NCBI RefSeq assembly: GCF_006711645.1
Contig: NZ_CP041247.1
Span: forward strand, 1,860,001 to 1,924,000
Length of the DNA stretch: 64,000 nucleotides
Reading direction: 5' to 3'
Source of the DNA: Klebsiella electrica
GTDB taxonomy: Bacteria; Pseudomonadota; Gammaproteobacteria; Enterobacterales; Enterobacteriaceae
Below the pieces are notes generated by a model, which saw nothing but the letters and a program-made list of their open reading frames with translations, did no database searches and was not told the origin of the DNA. Positions 38,415-48,550 of the stretch are shown piece by piece (position 1 is the stretch's first letter; every line of letters begins with the position of its first letter). The position numbers and the translations under genes were made by a program.

Positions 38415-39300
38415 CTTCAGCGCGGGCGGGGAACAGGTATTTTCCCAGCGTGACCAGCACAACGGCAAAAATAATCACGCCCAGCGCCAGCCACTCGATG
38501 GACGAGAGGCTCTCTCCGGCAAATCCGGTCCCCAGCAGGACCGCCACCACGGGATTGACGTAAGCGTAGCTGGTGGCGACGGCGGGAGTGACGTTACGAA
38601 TTAAATACATGTAGGCGTTAATGGCGATAAGAGAGCCAAAAATCGCCAGATAGGCAACGGCAAAAATACTGGACCACGACGGCATTTGGCTCAGGGTTTC
38701 ACCAGTCGCCCAGGAGGCGAGCGCCAGGACGATTCCCGCGGCGAGCATTTCAATCGCGCCGGCCATCATGCCTGTCGGTAGCTCAATTCGGGAACCGTAA
38801 ACGGAACCAAATGCCCAGCTCATTGAACCGATAAGGATCAACAGCGCCCCCCACGGATTGCCGCTCAGGTTCCCGCCGCTGTTAAGCAGAATGATGCCCG
38901 CCAGACCGATAGCAATCCCCAGCCACTCGATCTTGCGAGTGGTAATACCAAAAAACCGGCTAAAGCAGAGCGTGAAGAGCGGGACCGTCGCGACCATCAC
39001 TGCCGCAATGCCTGAAGGCACATGCTGGTGCTCGGCCAGGGTGACAAAGCCATTTCCCACGGCCAGCAGCAGGATGCCGATCAGTGCCGCATTGAGCAGC
39101 GGTCTGAGCGCTGGAAGCGAGTGGCCGGTTGCCAGCAAATAAGCGAGCAGTAGCCCGCCGGCGGAGAGAAAACGGATCCCGGCCATCATCAACGGGGGCC
39201 AACTGGCGACGCCAATGGCAATGGCAAAATAGGTCGATCCCCAGATGATATAAAGCGCAAACAGGGCTCCGATTAGGGGCAGAAGCTGGCGGGTAGACAT
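38389..39300 (-). CDS. yedA: EamA-family transporter YedA
   Basis: The 303-residue inner-membrane protein has ten predicted helices in two EamA repeats (ALYIIWGSTYFAIAIGV in the first). It belongs to the drug/metabolite exporter superfamily. The substrate is not established. It faces vsr and is divergent from yedI, as in E. coli. Confidence 0.93.
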   Translation of the reverse strand: MSTRQLLPLIGALFALYIIWGSTYFAIAIGVASWPPLMMAGIRFLSAGGLLLAYLLATGHSLPALRPLLNAALIGILLLAVGNGFVTLAEHQHVPSGIAAVMVATVPLFTLCFSRFFGITTRKIEWLGIAIGLAGIILLNSGGNLSGNPWGALLILIGSMSWAFGSVYGSRIELPTGMMAGAIEMLAAGIVLALASWATGETLSQMPSWSSIFAVAYLAIFGSLIAINAYMYLIRNVTPAVATSYAYVNPVVAVLLGTGFAGESLSSIEWLALGVIIFAVVLVTLGKYLFPARAEVTPCEVEK

Positions 39301-39528
39301 ACGTCCTCACGACGGTACAGAGACAGAAAGGGACATACAGTAAACGTGAAAACAACTGCGCTGGCGAGCGCTTTAATCGATCGGTAATTGTTAAATTTAT
39401 ATTGACTCTGTGCATCTCTGGGCGAAAAAGCACTTTTACCTCATACTTAGGCGGACATGACCGCTACGCGTTCAGGCTGCGGCCGGAGCGTCAGGGTGTT
39501 TATCCGCAATAAATGAAGGAATACCATT

Positions 39529-40440
39529 TTGGCAGGAAGTAGTCTTTTAACGCTGTTGGATGATATCGCCACCTTGCTTGACGATATTTCCGTGATGGGA
39601 AAACTGGCAGCGAAAAAAACGGCCGGCGTACTGGGAGACGATCTCTCGCTCAATGCCCAGCAGGTGACGGGTGTTCGCGCCAATCGCGAGCTCCCCGTTG
39701 TCTGGGGCGTGGCAAAAGGTTCGTTCGTCAATAAAGTGATTTTAGTGCCGCTGGCCTTGCTGATCAGCGCGTTTATTCCTTGGGCGATTACGCCATTGCT
39801 GATGCTCGGCGGCGCATTCCTGTGCTACGAAGGCGTTGAGAAAGTGCTGCACAGCCTGCAGGCGCGCAAACACAAGGAAGATCCGCAGGCCCGTCAGCAG
39901 CGCCTGGAAGCGCTGGCGGAGCAGGATCCGCTGGCATTCGAACGCGATAAAGTGAAAGGAGCGATACGCACTGACTTTATTCTGTCTGCTGAGATCGTGG
40001 CCATTACGTTGGGGATCGTGGCCGATGCGCCGCTGCTCAATCAGATTCTGATTCTCTCGGGGATTGCCATTCTGGTGACCGTCGGGGTGTACGGTCTGGT
40101 GGGCATTATCGTGAAGCTGGATGATATGGGCTACTGGCTGGTGAAAAAAAGTAGCGCGCTGGCGCGCTCGGTCGGTAACGGATTGCTGGCGGTTGCGCCG
40201 CGTCTGATGAAGCTGCTCTCCATCGTCGGGACCCTGGCGATGTTTCTGGTCGGCGGCGGCATTATCGTACACGGCATCGCGCCCCTTCATCATGCGGTTG
40301 AACAATGGGCAGGTGAACAGTCGGCTCTCATCGCCTCGCTGCTGCCGACCGGCGTCAATCTGGTGCTGGGCTTTATCGTCGGCGCGGTGGTGCTGGCTGG
40401 CGTGAAGGTCATTACCGGGTTTCGCGCTGCGGCGCAGTAA
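39529..40440 (+). CDS. yedI: DUF808 membrane protein YedI
   Basis: The 303-residue product begins with TTG 39529 after a GAAGGA ribosome site ([20 protein letters not shown]), the conserved DUF808 start. It has about six membrane helices, including [20 protein letters not shown] near the end. The function is unknown. TTG is the only start that keeps the full conserved N-terminus. Confidence 0.92.
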   Translation: MAGSSLLTLLDDIATLLDDISVMGKLAAKKTAGVLGDDLSLNAQQVTGVRANRELPVVWGVAKGSFVNKVILVPLALLISAFIPWAITPLLMLGGAFLCYEGVEKVLHSLQARKHKEDPQARQQRLEALAEQDPLAFERDKVKGAIRTDFILSAEIVAITLGIVADAPLLNQILILSGIAILVTVGVYGLVGIIVKLDDMGYWLVKKSSALARSVGNGLLAVAPRLMKLLSIVGTLAMFLVGGGIIVHGIAPLHHAVEQWAGEQSALIASLLPTGVNLVLGFIVGAVVLAGVKVITGFRAAAQ

Positions 40441-40516
40441 AATCGGCCGCTGATTATGCAAAATCGTTCCGTGTCGTCTATGGTGAAACAGTTTCTCCCG
40501 GATGACGGACTAAAAA

Positions 40517-40696
40517 ATGGTATTGTTGGTCAGTGATGAAGTGAGGCGAAAGAGCGGGGGGCCGCGCATGGTGGTGACGGGCTTCGCCAGCGGAATGGTC
40601 GAGTGTTGTTGGTATGACGGTTATGGCGTTAAACACGAGGCGTTCCGCGAAGATGAGTTAGTACGTGGGGAAGGACAGCGACAGCAGCGTGCCTGA
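40517..40696 (+). CDS. yodC: DUF2158 small protein YodC
   Basis: The 59-residue product matches E. coli YodC in the segment SGGPRMVVTGFASGMVEC and the end FREDELVRGEG. DUF2158 proteins are small, with an SH3-like fold, and of unknown function. It starts at ATG 40517. The location between yedI and dgcQ is conserved. Confidence 0.88.
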   Translation: MVLLVSDEVRRKSGGPRMVVTGFASGMVECCWYDGYGVKHEAFREDELVRGEGQRQQRA

Positions 40697-40706
40697 CCCT
40701 CTATCG

Positions 40707-40730
40707 CGCCCGGCAAAAGCCGGGCGTTTT
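40707..40730 (+). terminator. Terminator after yodC
   Basis: CGCCCGGCAAAAGCCGGGCG followed by TTTT is a typical intrinsic terminator 10 bases after the yodC stop. Confidence 0.85.
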
Positions 40731-40804
40731 ATCGTTTAACTGCTTGTTTCACCCACAGGCAGCGTGGATGACGTTTGTCGTTTGGATTGTACTGCGAGAG
40801 AACA

Positions 40805-42499
40805 ATGGATAAACCACTGTGGGTAAGAAAACTTCGCCGCGTTTCTGGCCCGGGACATGTGGTTAATTATTGCTTTGTCGCAGTACTCTTTTTTTCTACG
40901 CTCCTGATCTGGCGCGAAGTGGCGGTGCTGGAAGAGGCGTATGTCACCAACCAGCGCAACAACCTTGAAAACGTCGCCCACGAAATGGACAGTCTGCTGC
41001 TGTTCAACATCGACAGAATGGTGTTTTTTCGCAACGGGATGCAGTCGGCGCTTGAAACGCCGCTGGATTTCGAGATTTTGCGCAATGCAGAACAGGAATA
41101 CATGAGCAAACGCCATGACCCGATCTGGTCCGTAGCGTTACATAACCGGCGTACTCTTCCGGTGTATGGCGTCTCCGATGCCTTTGTCGACAGCCAGAGT
41201 ATGCTGTCCCGTCACGACGCCCGGACCGGTAATGAACTGATGGCGGCTCTTGAGCTGGGCTATCTCCTGCGTCTGGTCGATGAAAACCGCGGGTTTAACG
41301 AAGGGATGCTGTACATTTCGCGCAGCGGTTTTTTTACCGGCACCACATTGCCAAAAAACGCGGTACAGGCCCAGGCGCGCTACACCCATGCGATCGCCGC
41401 GCCGTGGTTTACCCGGCAATCGCAGCGGAACAATCCCGGTCGCGGCGTGCTCTGGCAAACCGTTTTTGATGGGCACGAGCAAAACGACGACCCGGTGGTG
41501 ACGGCCTCCGTTCCCCTTGATTTCCGCCATGACTGGCTCGGCGTGCTGTCGATGGATTTTTCAGTGCGAGAGATGAAGGCGTTTCTGGTCAGCGCCATTA
41601 AGGGGGGCCAGGAGGGGGAATACCAGCTGTATGACAGTCGGTTTAACCTGATCGCTTCTTCAGCATCGGGGAATGTCCTGACCCTGTTGTCAGCCCGTGA
41701 ACAGGCAATGCTTAGCTACGCGTTTTCGCATCAAAACCAGGGCAGTATCCGTTTATTAACGCGCTATATCAGCTGGCAGAAGCTAAACAACTTTGATGGC
41801 GTGCTGCTGAGGACCCACACGCTCCAGGAAGGCGTGCGCGGTGCTTTCGGGAGCATTACGATTGCGCTGACGCTGATGTGGCTGTTCTTTACGCTGATGC
41901 TGATCATCTCCTGGCAGGTGATTTTGCGGATGGTGCGTAACATGAGCGTTATGCAAAAGTCGCTGGAGTGGCAGGCCTGGCATGATGCGTTAACTCGCCT
42001 GTTGAATCGCGGAGCCTTATTTGACAGGGCCATCGCCATCACCAGGGTGTGCGAGCGGACAGCCCGGCCAGTCTCGGTTATCCAGCTCGATCTCGATTAC
42101 TTTAAGAAGGTTAATGACCAGCACGGACACCAGGCGGGAGACCGCGTACTGTCGCTGGTTGCCAGTACTATTGCGAGCAATATCCGTGAAGGCGATCTGG
42201 CTGGCCGCGTCGGCGGGGAAGAGTTCTGTATTGTGATGCCTGACACCACGTTACAGATGGCGACAGCCATCGCCGAACGTATCCGCATCCGCATTTACAA
42301 CCGTGAAATTCTCCTCTGCAACGACACCAGTTTGCGGATCAGCGCCTCTCTGGGGGTGAGCAGCAGCGATGATTCTGCCGGGTTTAATTTTGAAAGCCTG
42401 CAGTCAACGGCCGATCGCCGGCTCTATCTCGCCAAACAAAATGGACGCAACCGAGTGTGCTTTAACGATTTATTCTTGCGTGACGGTATGGGAAAATGA
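40805..42499 (+). CDS. dgcQ: Diguanylate cyclase DgcQ (YedQ)
   Basis: DgcQ makes cyclic di-GMP and in Salmonella and some E. coli stimulates cellulose synthesis. The 564-residue product, started at MDKPLWVRKL to match the E. coli length, has two membrane helices (about residues 25-45 and 358-380) around a large periplasmic sensor. The GGDEF domain has the active GRVGGEEFCIV signature near residue 475. An RxxD-type inhibitory site (RVCERTARP region) is not clear. Confidence 0.94.
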   Translation: MDKPLWVRKLRRVSGPGHVVNYCFVAVLFFSTLLIWREVAVLEEAYVTNQRNNLENVAHEMDSLLLFNIDRMVFFRNGMQSALETPLDFEILRNAEQEYMSKRHDPIWSVALHNRRTLPVYGVSDAFVDSQSMLSRHDARTGNELMAALELGYLLRLVDENRGFNEGMLYISRSGFFTGTTLPKNAVQAQARYTHAIAAPWFTRQSQRNNPGRGVLWQTVFDGHEQNDDPVVTASVPLDFRHDWLGVLSMDFSVREMKAFLVSAIKGGQEGEYQLYDSRFNLIASSASGNVLTLLSAREQAMLSYAFSHQNQGSIRLLTRYISWQKLNNFDGVLLRTHTLQEGVRGAFGSITIALTLMWLFFTLMLIISWQVILRMVRNMSVMQKSLEWQAWHDALTRLLNRGALFDRAIAITRVCERTARPVSVIQLDLDYFKKVNDQHGHQAGDRVLSLVASTIASNIREGDLAGRVGGEEFCIVMPDTTLQMATAIAERIRIRIYNREILLCNDTSLRISASLGVSSSDDSAGFNFESLQSTADRRLYLAKQNGRNRVCFNDLFLRDGMGK

Positions 42500-42674
42500 G
42501 ATTTATCTTAAAAAAGTGCCCGGGGTCAACGCGCGGCCAGAGAAAAACGATCGCCACAAAGCCTTACGCCATCAGCATCCCGGCAGGGCGACAGTAAGTT
42601 CATACCATTTCTCAATTATTTTCCTCATGAATAGCTCTTGTCATACAAAATAATTGAGGATAATGTTTCCCGGC

Positions 42675-42758
42675 AACGGATATCCCGGTGTAACGAATTT
42701 TCAAGTGCTTCTTGCATTAGCAAGTTTCATCCCGACTCCTGCGAGTCGGGATTTTTTT
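42675..42758 (+). ncRNA. dsrA: Small RNA DsrA
   Basis: The conserved parts of DsrA are present: GGTGTAACGAATTTTCAAGT, CTTCTTGCATTAGCAAG and the terminator CCCGACTCCTGCGAGTCGGG with seven Ts. With Hfq, DsrA opens the rpoS leader for translation at low temperature and represses hns. The 5' end is approximate. The first stem (CAACGG...CCGGTG) looks changed from the E. coli form and holds one mismatch. A -10-like GATAAT lies just upstream. The neighbourhood with yodD, dsrB and rcsA supports the call. Confidence 0.88.
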
Positions 42759-42771
42759 CACCTGTACCTGG

Positions 42772-42999
42772 CTAGCGGTTGATCTCCGTGACGCTAAAGT
42801 CATGAATATCGAGTTCAAACGCTTCCGCTAGTTCACACCAGGTGTGATAGTCGCGGCCATCAACGCTGACGTGATGCGGATCGTCCCGCGAACGCCGTAT
42901 CTCGCTCTCGCTGATTTCATTAATCGCCGCCAGCAGGGCATCAACATCGACATTCACCCCGTGACTTCCTGCATATCCACTACCTTTGGCGGTTTTCAT
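42772..42999 (-). CDS. yodD: Stress-response protein YodD
   Basis: The 75-residue product (MKTAKGSGYAG start) shares the conserved segment DVDALLAAINEISESE and the ending ELDIHDFSVTEINR with E. coli YodD, which is induced by peroxide and acid. Two adjacent ATGs (43002 and 42999) follow GAGG; I chose the second to match the E. coli length. It is convergent with dsrA. Confidence 0.9.
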   Translation of the reverse strand: MKTAKGSGYAGSHGVNVDVDALLAAINEISESEIRRSRDDPHHVSVDGRDYHTWCELAEAFELDIHDFSVTEINR

Positions 43000-43163
43000 C
43001 ATGCCTACCTCGCTTGGCTCAGATCGTGCCTCTTTAAGTATAGGCATAAAATCAGAGGGGGTTGGCCGCCATGCCGGACGGTCTATAAAAACGCCACTCG
43101 CCGGGCAGGGCGCTGCACAGCGGGCAGTTTTGTTCTACACTGGCTCAAAAATAGAGGAGATAA

Positions 43164-43355
<192 letters not shown>

Positions 43356-43409
43356 TTCGTGAGGCATCCGAACTGGCGGAGTGCGCCGCCAGTTTTGCCG
43401 GCGCCTGGT

Positions 43410-44033
43410 TCAGCGCAGGTTAACGTGGATACCACTGGTAATGTTTTCCGCCAGGCGAACGATGTGGTAAATCACCTGTTTATTGTGGGTCTGAATTTTC
43501 TTTTTAATATTTCCTTTATGCGACGAAACCGTTTTCGCCTTAATGTTCATTTGGCTTGAAATCTGCGTCGTGCTATAGCCCGCCATCCACATTTGCAACA
43601 TATTCGATTCGGCACGACTGAGCGACAGTGTCGGAATATTGATGCGGGCGTTGCTGTAGTTATCGTATTTAAGGCGATTACCCAGGATTTCATCAAGGTC
43701 TTTTGGCGTCAGTGATTTTGAACTAATAAGCAAATTCTTACGTACCAGCAGATAGTGATCAAAATGAATGTTAGCTAACGACATAAAGATAATAAATAAC
43801 GTCCCGGGATACCGGGAAATGATATGGCGGATAAGCTCATTGCTATCCGGATGATGAATAAAGCAATCTTCATTGATAAATACCACTGCCGGACGCATGA
43901 ATTCACAGGCCTCTTGCAGGCATTCCACAGAATGTACTTCACTAATGTCGCGCTTCTTTATCCCCCGGCTTGTCAGATACCCGGTCAGTCCCAGTCGGGT
44001 AAAGCTGCACAAATCCATGATAATCGTTGACAT
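43410..44033 (-). CDS. rcsA: Capsule regulator RcsA
   Basis: RcsA pairs with phosphorylated RcsB to activate colanic acid or K-antigen capsule genes. It is unstable and degraded by Lon. The 207-residue product has an N-terminal receiver-like domain without phosphorylation site, and a C-terminal LuxR helix-turn-helix ([38 protein letters not shown]). It appears intact, which fits a capsulated relative of Klebsiella. DsrA relieves H-NS silencing of rcsA in E. coli, and that sRNA is encoded close by. Confidence 0.96.
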   Translation of the reverse strand: MSTIIMDLCSFTRLGLTGYLTSRGIKKRDISEVHSVECLQEACEFMRPAVVFINEDCFIHHPDSNELIRHIISRYPGTLFIIFMSLANIHFDHYLLVRKNLLISSKSLTPKDLDEILGNRLKYDNYSNARINIPTLSLSRAESNMLQMWMAGYSTTQISSQMNIKAKTVSSHKGNIKKKIQTHNKQVIYHIVRLAENITSGIHVNLR

Positions 44034-44178
44034 GACCCATCCTCAATCAACACGTAACGATAATTTATCTCTCGCCGACAAGCACGATGAAATCCATTTA
44101 AGTGGGTAATAAAAACCCGGTTCAGCACAGGAACTATGCGGCAGTCTAAACTATTCCGTAATATTGCCCATAATTTGC

Positions 44179-44192
44179 CAGGAATACTCCCA
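44179..44192 (-). promoter_or_regulatory. Probable RcsAB box upstream of rcsA
   Basis: Read on the minus strand, TGGGAGTATTCCTG matches the RcsAB box TAAGAATATTCCTA at about 10 of 14 positions. It lies about 150 bases before the rcsA start. An autoregulatory box at this type of position is known for E. coli and Klebsiella rcsA. Confidence 0.5.
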
Positions 44193-44506
44193 AAGTAATG
44201 TGAGACCGGGTTATGTAAGGGAATTAAAAGCAAAATTGCCTGTTTTTCAGATAATTCGGAAGGCAAATAATAAATATTTTTAGGATTTTCCTTATGTTGG
44301 TTGTGTAAATAGTCAGCATATTGTCAGCAGTTCTTCATTCTCGTTATTTAATAATGCGACGGCGAGCGGGATAATTCTTCTCCGGGGGGCAACGGTGGCG
44401 TTGTGCGCGCGCGGATGTTGGCAAGTTTGCTGCGGCTCTGCGGGAGGGGTGGCGGGCTTAACGCTTTAATGCCACAATACTTTTTTATCGGTTTGTGGGA
44501 TGGATG

Positions 44507-44920
44507 ATGAAAAAGATAGTGATTGCCGCTGCGCTGTTTATGCTGGCCGGGTGTGTCCAGGTTGATAATTACGATACCGTCGTCAAAGCGCCAGCGCCAG
44601 CCGGGTTAGAGGGATACTGGCAGTCAAAAGGTCCGCAGAGTGAAATGATGAGTCCGGACGCGATTGCCAGCCTGATCGTGACGAAAAATGGCGACACCCT
44701 GGATTGTCGTCAGTGGCAGCGCGTCATCGCCACGCCGGGTAAATTAATGCAGCGCGATGATCAGGTCTACAACGTCACCTCCAGGCTTGAGGTTTACCCT
44801 GTTGAGCGCTCAGGCAACACGCTGCAATACGATCGCATGACCCTGACTCGCGTTGACCGCCTGACCGCCGAGTGCGAGCAGGCGTGGAAAAAAACCGCTG
44901 CCGGGAAAAGCGTGCACTAA
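44507..44920 (+). CDS. yedD: Lipoprotein YedD
   Basis: The 137-residue product has a lipoprotein signal with lipobox LAGC at residues 13-16. It shares conserved parts with E. coli YedD (SLIVTKNGDTLDCRQWQRVI). Function is unknown; envelope stress responses have been linked to it. I chose the ATG at 44507 to give the E. coli length; GTG 44495 and ATG 44504 are in frame. It is divergent from rcsA and convergent with amyA. Confidence 0.92.
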   Translation: MKKIVIAAALFMLAGCVQVDNYDTVVKAPAPAGLEGYWQSKGPQSEMMSPDAIASLIVTKNGDTLDCRQWQRVIATPGKLMQRDDQVYNVTSRLEVYPVERSGNTLQYDRMTLTRVDRLTAECEQAWKKTAAGKSVH

Positions 44921-44926
44921 TGCAGG

Positions 44927-44952
44927 GCGGGCTGAATCGACGTTCAGCCCGC
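44927..44952. terminator. Shared terminator of yedD and amyA
   Basis: GCGGGCTGAA and TTCAGCCCGC form a perfect 10-base stem around TCGACG, between the convergent ends of the two genes. Confidence 0.75.
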
Positions 44953-44965
44953 GTGCTTTCAAGGA

Positions 44966-46453
44966 CTACAGCACCTCTTCGATGACCCAGACGCTGACGC
45001 TTGCGCCGTTGCAGGTGAAGGTGCCGTTGCCTTCGTCGTCGGTTTCCACCACCTCCTGACGATTGCCGAGAAAATCCTTCCAGCGCTTATTGCCATAGTT
45101 GGCACCCAGCGCCAGCAGCTTCTCTCCCTCATCGCCGTTAGACAATACAACGACGCACCCCGGATCCTCATCGGTGCCGCTGCGGCTAAAGGCAATGCAG
45201 TTGGGATGATCGAACCACAGCGTCTGGACGCCGTGGGCGAAACGCTGGCGGGCGTCAATCAGCTCATGCAGCTGTTCAATAACCGGCATCTCGATGGCAT
45301 AGGTCTGGCCATCGCCGCCGGTATCTTCATAGCTGGCGCCGAAGAGGTCGGCATAAAAAACCGAGGGGACGCCGTTTTCGCGCAGCAGAATGAGCGCATA
45401 GGCCAGCGGTTTGAACCACGGCTCAACGGGGGCTTCCAGCGCCTGCAAGGGTTGAGTGTCATGGTTGGTCACCAGCGTGACGGCATGAAACGGATCGGTT
45501 TCAACCAGCGTGCCGCTAAAAATCTGACTCATATCGTAGTCGCGACCCTGGCGTGACGCTTCGTGAAACTTCATCTGCAACGGGGCGTCAAACAGCATCG
45601 TTTTACCGTCGACGCGCTCGATATATTGCTGGAGCTTATCCACCTCGTGTGACCAGTACTCCGCCACGATAAACAGCGGCTTTGTCGCCACTTGCTGGAC
45701 GTGGTCGATCCACGCTTTATAAAACCACGCGGGAATATGTTTCACCGCATCGAGACGGAAACCGTCGCAGCCGGTTTGCTCCATAACCCAGCGAGCCCAG
45801 TACTTCAGCTCTTCGGCGACCGCATGATTGCGGAAGTCAATATTCTCGCCCATCAGGTAATCGAAATTACCCATTTCATCATCGACCTGATCGCTCCAGC
45901 CTTCGCCGGTATAGTCGTTCACAATTTTAAAAACGCCGTCCTCGTCGGGATTTTCGATGTGATCGACGCCGCTGAAACATTTGTAGTCCCAGATAAACTG
46001 AGAATACTGCCCGCCCCGGACCGGGAAGGTGTAGCGTGTCCACGCCTCGCACTCGATAATCTCCTCGGCGATTTGCATCCGGTCCTGCTCATCGACGCGC
46101 TGCACGCGAACCGGTTCTTTTTCATCTGCGCCCATTTTGTGGTTGACCACCACATCAAGCAGGACCGCAATATCGTGCTGGCGCAGGGCCGCAATGGCGG
46201 CAAGCAGCTGTGCTTTATCACCATATTTCGTGGCAACAGAGCCTTTTTGCTCGAACTCGCCGAGGTCAAACAGATCGTAACTATCGTAGCCGACGGAGTA
46301 TCCGCCGGACGCGCCTTTGTAAGCCGGCGGTAGCCAAACCATGTTAATGCCAATTTCATTCAGGTTCGGAGCCAGGGCTTCGACTTCGCGCCACAACTCG
46401 CCGCCGGCGGGGTAATACCAGTGAAAGCACTGCAGTAACGTGGGGTTTTTCAT
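44966..46453 (-). CDS. amyA: Cytoplasmic alpha-amylase AmyA
   Basis: AmyA hydrolyses alpha-1,4 bonds in maltodextrins in the cytoplasm. The 495-residue product starts [12 protein letters not shown] and has no signal peptide. GH13 motifs are present: DVVVNHK, the nucleophile Asp in GFRLDAVKH, the acid Glu in IVAEYWS and the transition-state Asp in VTNHDTQ. In E. coli and Salmonella the gene neighbours the flagellar fli region, which is absent here. Confidence 0.96.
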   Translation of the reverse strand: MKNPTLLQCFHWYYPAGGELWREVEALAPNLNEIGINMVWLPPAYKGASGGYSVGYDSYDLFDLGEFEQKGSVATKYGDKAQLLAAIAALRQHDIAVLLDVVVNHKMGADEKEPVRVQRVDEQDRMQIAEEIIECEAWTRYTFPVRGGQYSQFIWDYKCFSGVDHIENPDEDGVFKIVNDYTGEGWSDQVDDEMGNFDYLMGENIDFRNHAVAEELKYWARWVMEQTGCDGFRLDAVKHIPAWFYKAWIDHVQQVATKPLFIVAEYWSHEVDKLQQYIERVDGKTMLFDAPLQMKFHEASRQGRDYDMSQIFSGTLVETDPFHAVTLVTNHDTQPLQALEAPVEPWFKPLAYALILLRENGVPSVFYADLFGASYEDTGGDGQTYAIEMPVIEQLHELIDARQRFAHGVQTLWFDHPNCIAFSRSGTDEDPGCVVVLSNGDEGEKLLALGANYGNKRWKDFLGNRQEVVETDDEGNGTFTCNGASVSVWVIEEVL

Positions 46454-46653
46454 CTTCCATGCTCCAGACGTCATCAAGCTGACCTTTGCAGTATGAGATA
46501 TATCCAGCAAATTCGATGAATTTTGGTGCTCTTTTCGCTATGTCTTAAATCGCTGCGTATATAATGTTTCGCTATAAGTTGTAGCGTATAGGTGTTGGTG
46601 GGCGACGCTAAACGCCTTACACTACGGGAAAATCTCATTTATCAGGGGCATCT

Positions 46654-47454
46654 ATGAAATTAGCACTTCTGGGTCGTCAGGCGCTGATGGGCGCGATGGC
46701 TGTAGTTTTAATGGCTGGCGTCAGCGCAAAATCGTTTGCGGCGGAAAATCTGCTGGGGCAGATTAAAGAGCGCGGGACGCTGCGCGTAGGCCTGGAAGGA
46801 ACCTATCCGCCGTTTAGCTATCAGGGCGACGACGGTAAGCTGACCGGCTTCGAGGTCGATTTTGCCAATGAGCTGGCGAAACATCTGGGCGTGAAGGCCG
46901 ATCTGAAACCGACCAAATGGGACGGCATGCTGGCTTCCCTCGATTCTAAACGTATTGACGTGGTGATTAACCAGGTCACCATTTCCGACCAGCGTAAGCA
47001 AAAGTATGACTTCTCTACCCCTTATACGGTGTCGGGTATCCAGGCGCTGGTGAAAAAAGGCAACGAAGGCATTATCAAAACACCTGCTGACCTGAAAGGC
47101 AAAAAAGTCGGCGTCGGTCTCGGGACTAACTACGAAGAGTGGCTGCGCCAGAACGTTCAGGGCGTAGATATCCGTACCTATGATGATGACCCGACGAAAT
47201 ATCAGGATCTGCGCGTGGGTCGTATTGACGCGATTCTGGTCGATCGCCTGGCGGCGCTGGATCTGGTGAAGAAAACCGGCAATACCCTGGCGGTGACCGG
47301 CGAAGCGTTTTCTCGTCAGGAGTCTGGCGTGGCGCTGCGTAAAGGCAACGAAGACCTGCTGAAAGCGATTGATGGCGCCATTGCCGATATGCAAAAAGAT
47401 GGCAGCCTGAAAGCGCTGTCGGAAAAATGGTTTGGCGCTGACGTGACGAAGTAA
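46654..47454 (+). CDS. fliY: Cystine-binding protein FliY (TcyJ)
   Basis: FliY is the periplasmic cystine-binding protein of the TcyJLN uptake system. The 266-residue product has a signal peptide ending at AKSFA and two lobes of the solute-binding family 3 fold (LRVGLEGTYPPFSYQG, GFEVDFANELAKHLG). It is the first gene of the set and is followed by a strong terminator, so the later genes are expressed by read-through or from their own promoter. It normally sits next to fliZ; here amyA is its neighbour. Confidence 0.95.
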   Translation: MKLALLGRQALMGAMAVVLMAGVSAKSFAAENLLGQIKERGTLRVGLEGTYPPFSYQGDDGKLTGFEVDFANELAKHLGVKADLKPTKWDGMLASLDSKRIDVVINQVTISDQRKQKYDFSTPYTVSGIQALVKKGNEGIIKTPADLKGKKVGVGLGTNYEEWLRQNVQGVDIRTYDDDPTKYQDLRVGRIDAILVDRLAALDLVKKTGNTLAVTGEAFSRQESGVALRKGNEDLLKAIDGAIADMQKDGSLKALSEKWFGADVTK

Positions 47455-47472
47455 CGGCTGGCGGTGAAAAAA

Positions 47473-47497
47473 GGCGCTATTGATAGCGCCTTTTTTT
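47473..47497 (+). terminator. Terminator or attenuator after fliY
   Basis: GGCGCTATTGATAGCGCC followed by seven Ts lies 18 bases after the fliY stop, and would limit expression of dcyD, tcyL and tcyN relative to the binding protein. Confidence 0.85.
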
Positions 47498-47548
47498 ATT
47501 TCGTACGCCAGTGTGTGCATAATAAAGATAATTCAGTCAGGAGGTACC

Positions 47549-48535
47549 ATGTCACTGCAAAATTTAACGCTCTTCCCGCGCCTGGAATTGATTGGCGCGC
47601 CGACGCCGCTGGAATATCTACCGCGTCTGTCCGATCATCTGGGGCGCGAGATTTTTATTAAACGCGACGACGTGACCCCGCTGGCGATGGGCGGCAATAA
47701 GCTGCGTAAGCTGGAGTTCCTGGCGGCAGATGCGCTGCGTGAAGGGGCGGATACCTTAATCACCGCCGGCGCGATTCAGTCGAACCACGTCCGTCAAACG
47801 GCGGCGGTGGCCGCGAAACTGGGTCTGCACTGCGTTGCGCTGCTGGAAAACCCCATTGGCACCCGCGCCGAGAACTATTTGACCAACGGTAACCGCCTGC
47901 TGCTTGATCTGTTTAATACCCAGGTGGAGATGTGTGATGCGCTGACTCAGCCCAATGTTCAGCTCGAAGAACTGGCAACCCGCATCGAAGCGCAGGGCTA
48001 TCGGCCCTATGTCATTCCGGTGGGGGGCTCAAACGCGCTTGGCGCGCTGGGCTATGTGGAAAGCGCCCTCGAAATCGCCCAGCAGTGCGAAGGCGCCGTT
48101 GAGCTCTCTTCCATCGTGGTCGCCTCCGGCAGCGCGGGGACTCATGCCGGGCTGGCCGTAGGACTGGAACAGCTGATGCCAGGGGCCGAGCTGATTGGCG
48201 TCACCGTATCACGCAAGGCGGCGGATCAGTTGCCGAAAGTCGTTGCGCTTCAGCAGGCGGTGGCGAACAGCCTGGAGCTACAGGCCACGGCCAGGATTCA
48301 GCTGTGGGATGACTATTTTGCGCCAGGATATGGCACGCCGAACGACGAAGGAATGGAGGCCGTGAAGCTGCTGGCGCAGCTGGAAGGCATTCTGTTGGAT
48401 CCGGTTTATACCGGTAAAGCGATGGCCGGGTTGATCGACGGCATTAATCAGAAGCGCTTTAAGGATGAAGGGCCGATTTTATTTATCCACACGGGTGGAG
48501 CGCCGGCGCTGTTTGCCTATCATCCCCATATCTAA
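47549..48535 (+). CDS. dcyD: D-cysteine desulfhydrase
   Basis: DcyD is a pyridoxal-phosphate enzyme that converts D-cysteine to pyruvate, sulfide and ammonia. The 328-residue product has the PLP lysine region ([11 protein letters not shown]) and the conserved [17 protein letters not shown], with the phosphate-binding GSAGTHAG. The start at 47549 follows AGGAGGTACC. Its place inside the cystine uptake cluster fits thiol detoxification after import. Confidence 0.96.
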   Translation: MSLQNLTLFPRLELIGAPTPLEYLPRLSDHLGREIFIKRDDVTPLAMGGNKLRKLEFLAADALREGADTLITAGAIQSNHVRQTAAVAAKLGLHCVALLENPIGTRAENYLTNGNRLLLDLFNTQVEMCDALTQPNVQLEELATRIEAQGYRPYVIPVGGSNALGALGYVESALEIAQQCEGAVELSSIVVASGSAGTHAGLAVGLEQLMPGAELIGVTVSRKAADQLPKVVALQQAVANSLELQATARIQLWDDYFAPGYGTPNDEGMEAVKLLAQLEGILLDPVYTGKAMAGLIDGINQKRFKDEGPILFIHTGGAPALFAYHPHI

Positions 48536-48550
48536 AGCAGAACATACAGA

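Noticed and set aside
39742..40461. Minus-strand open frame of 239 codons opposite yedI
   Set aside because: It is a low-complexity His/Gln-rich shadow of yedI without any start signal.
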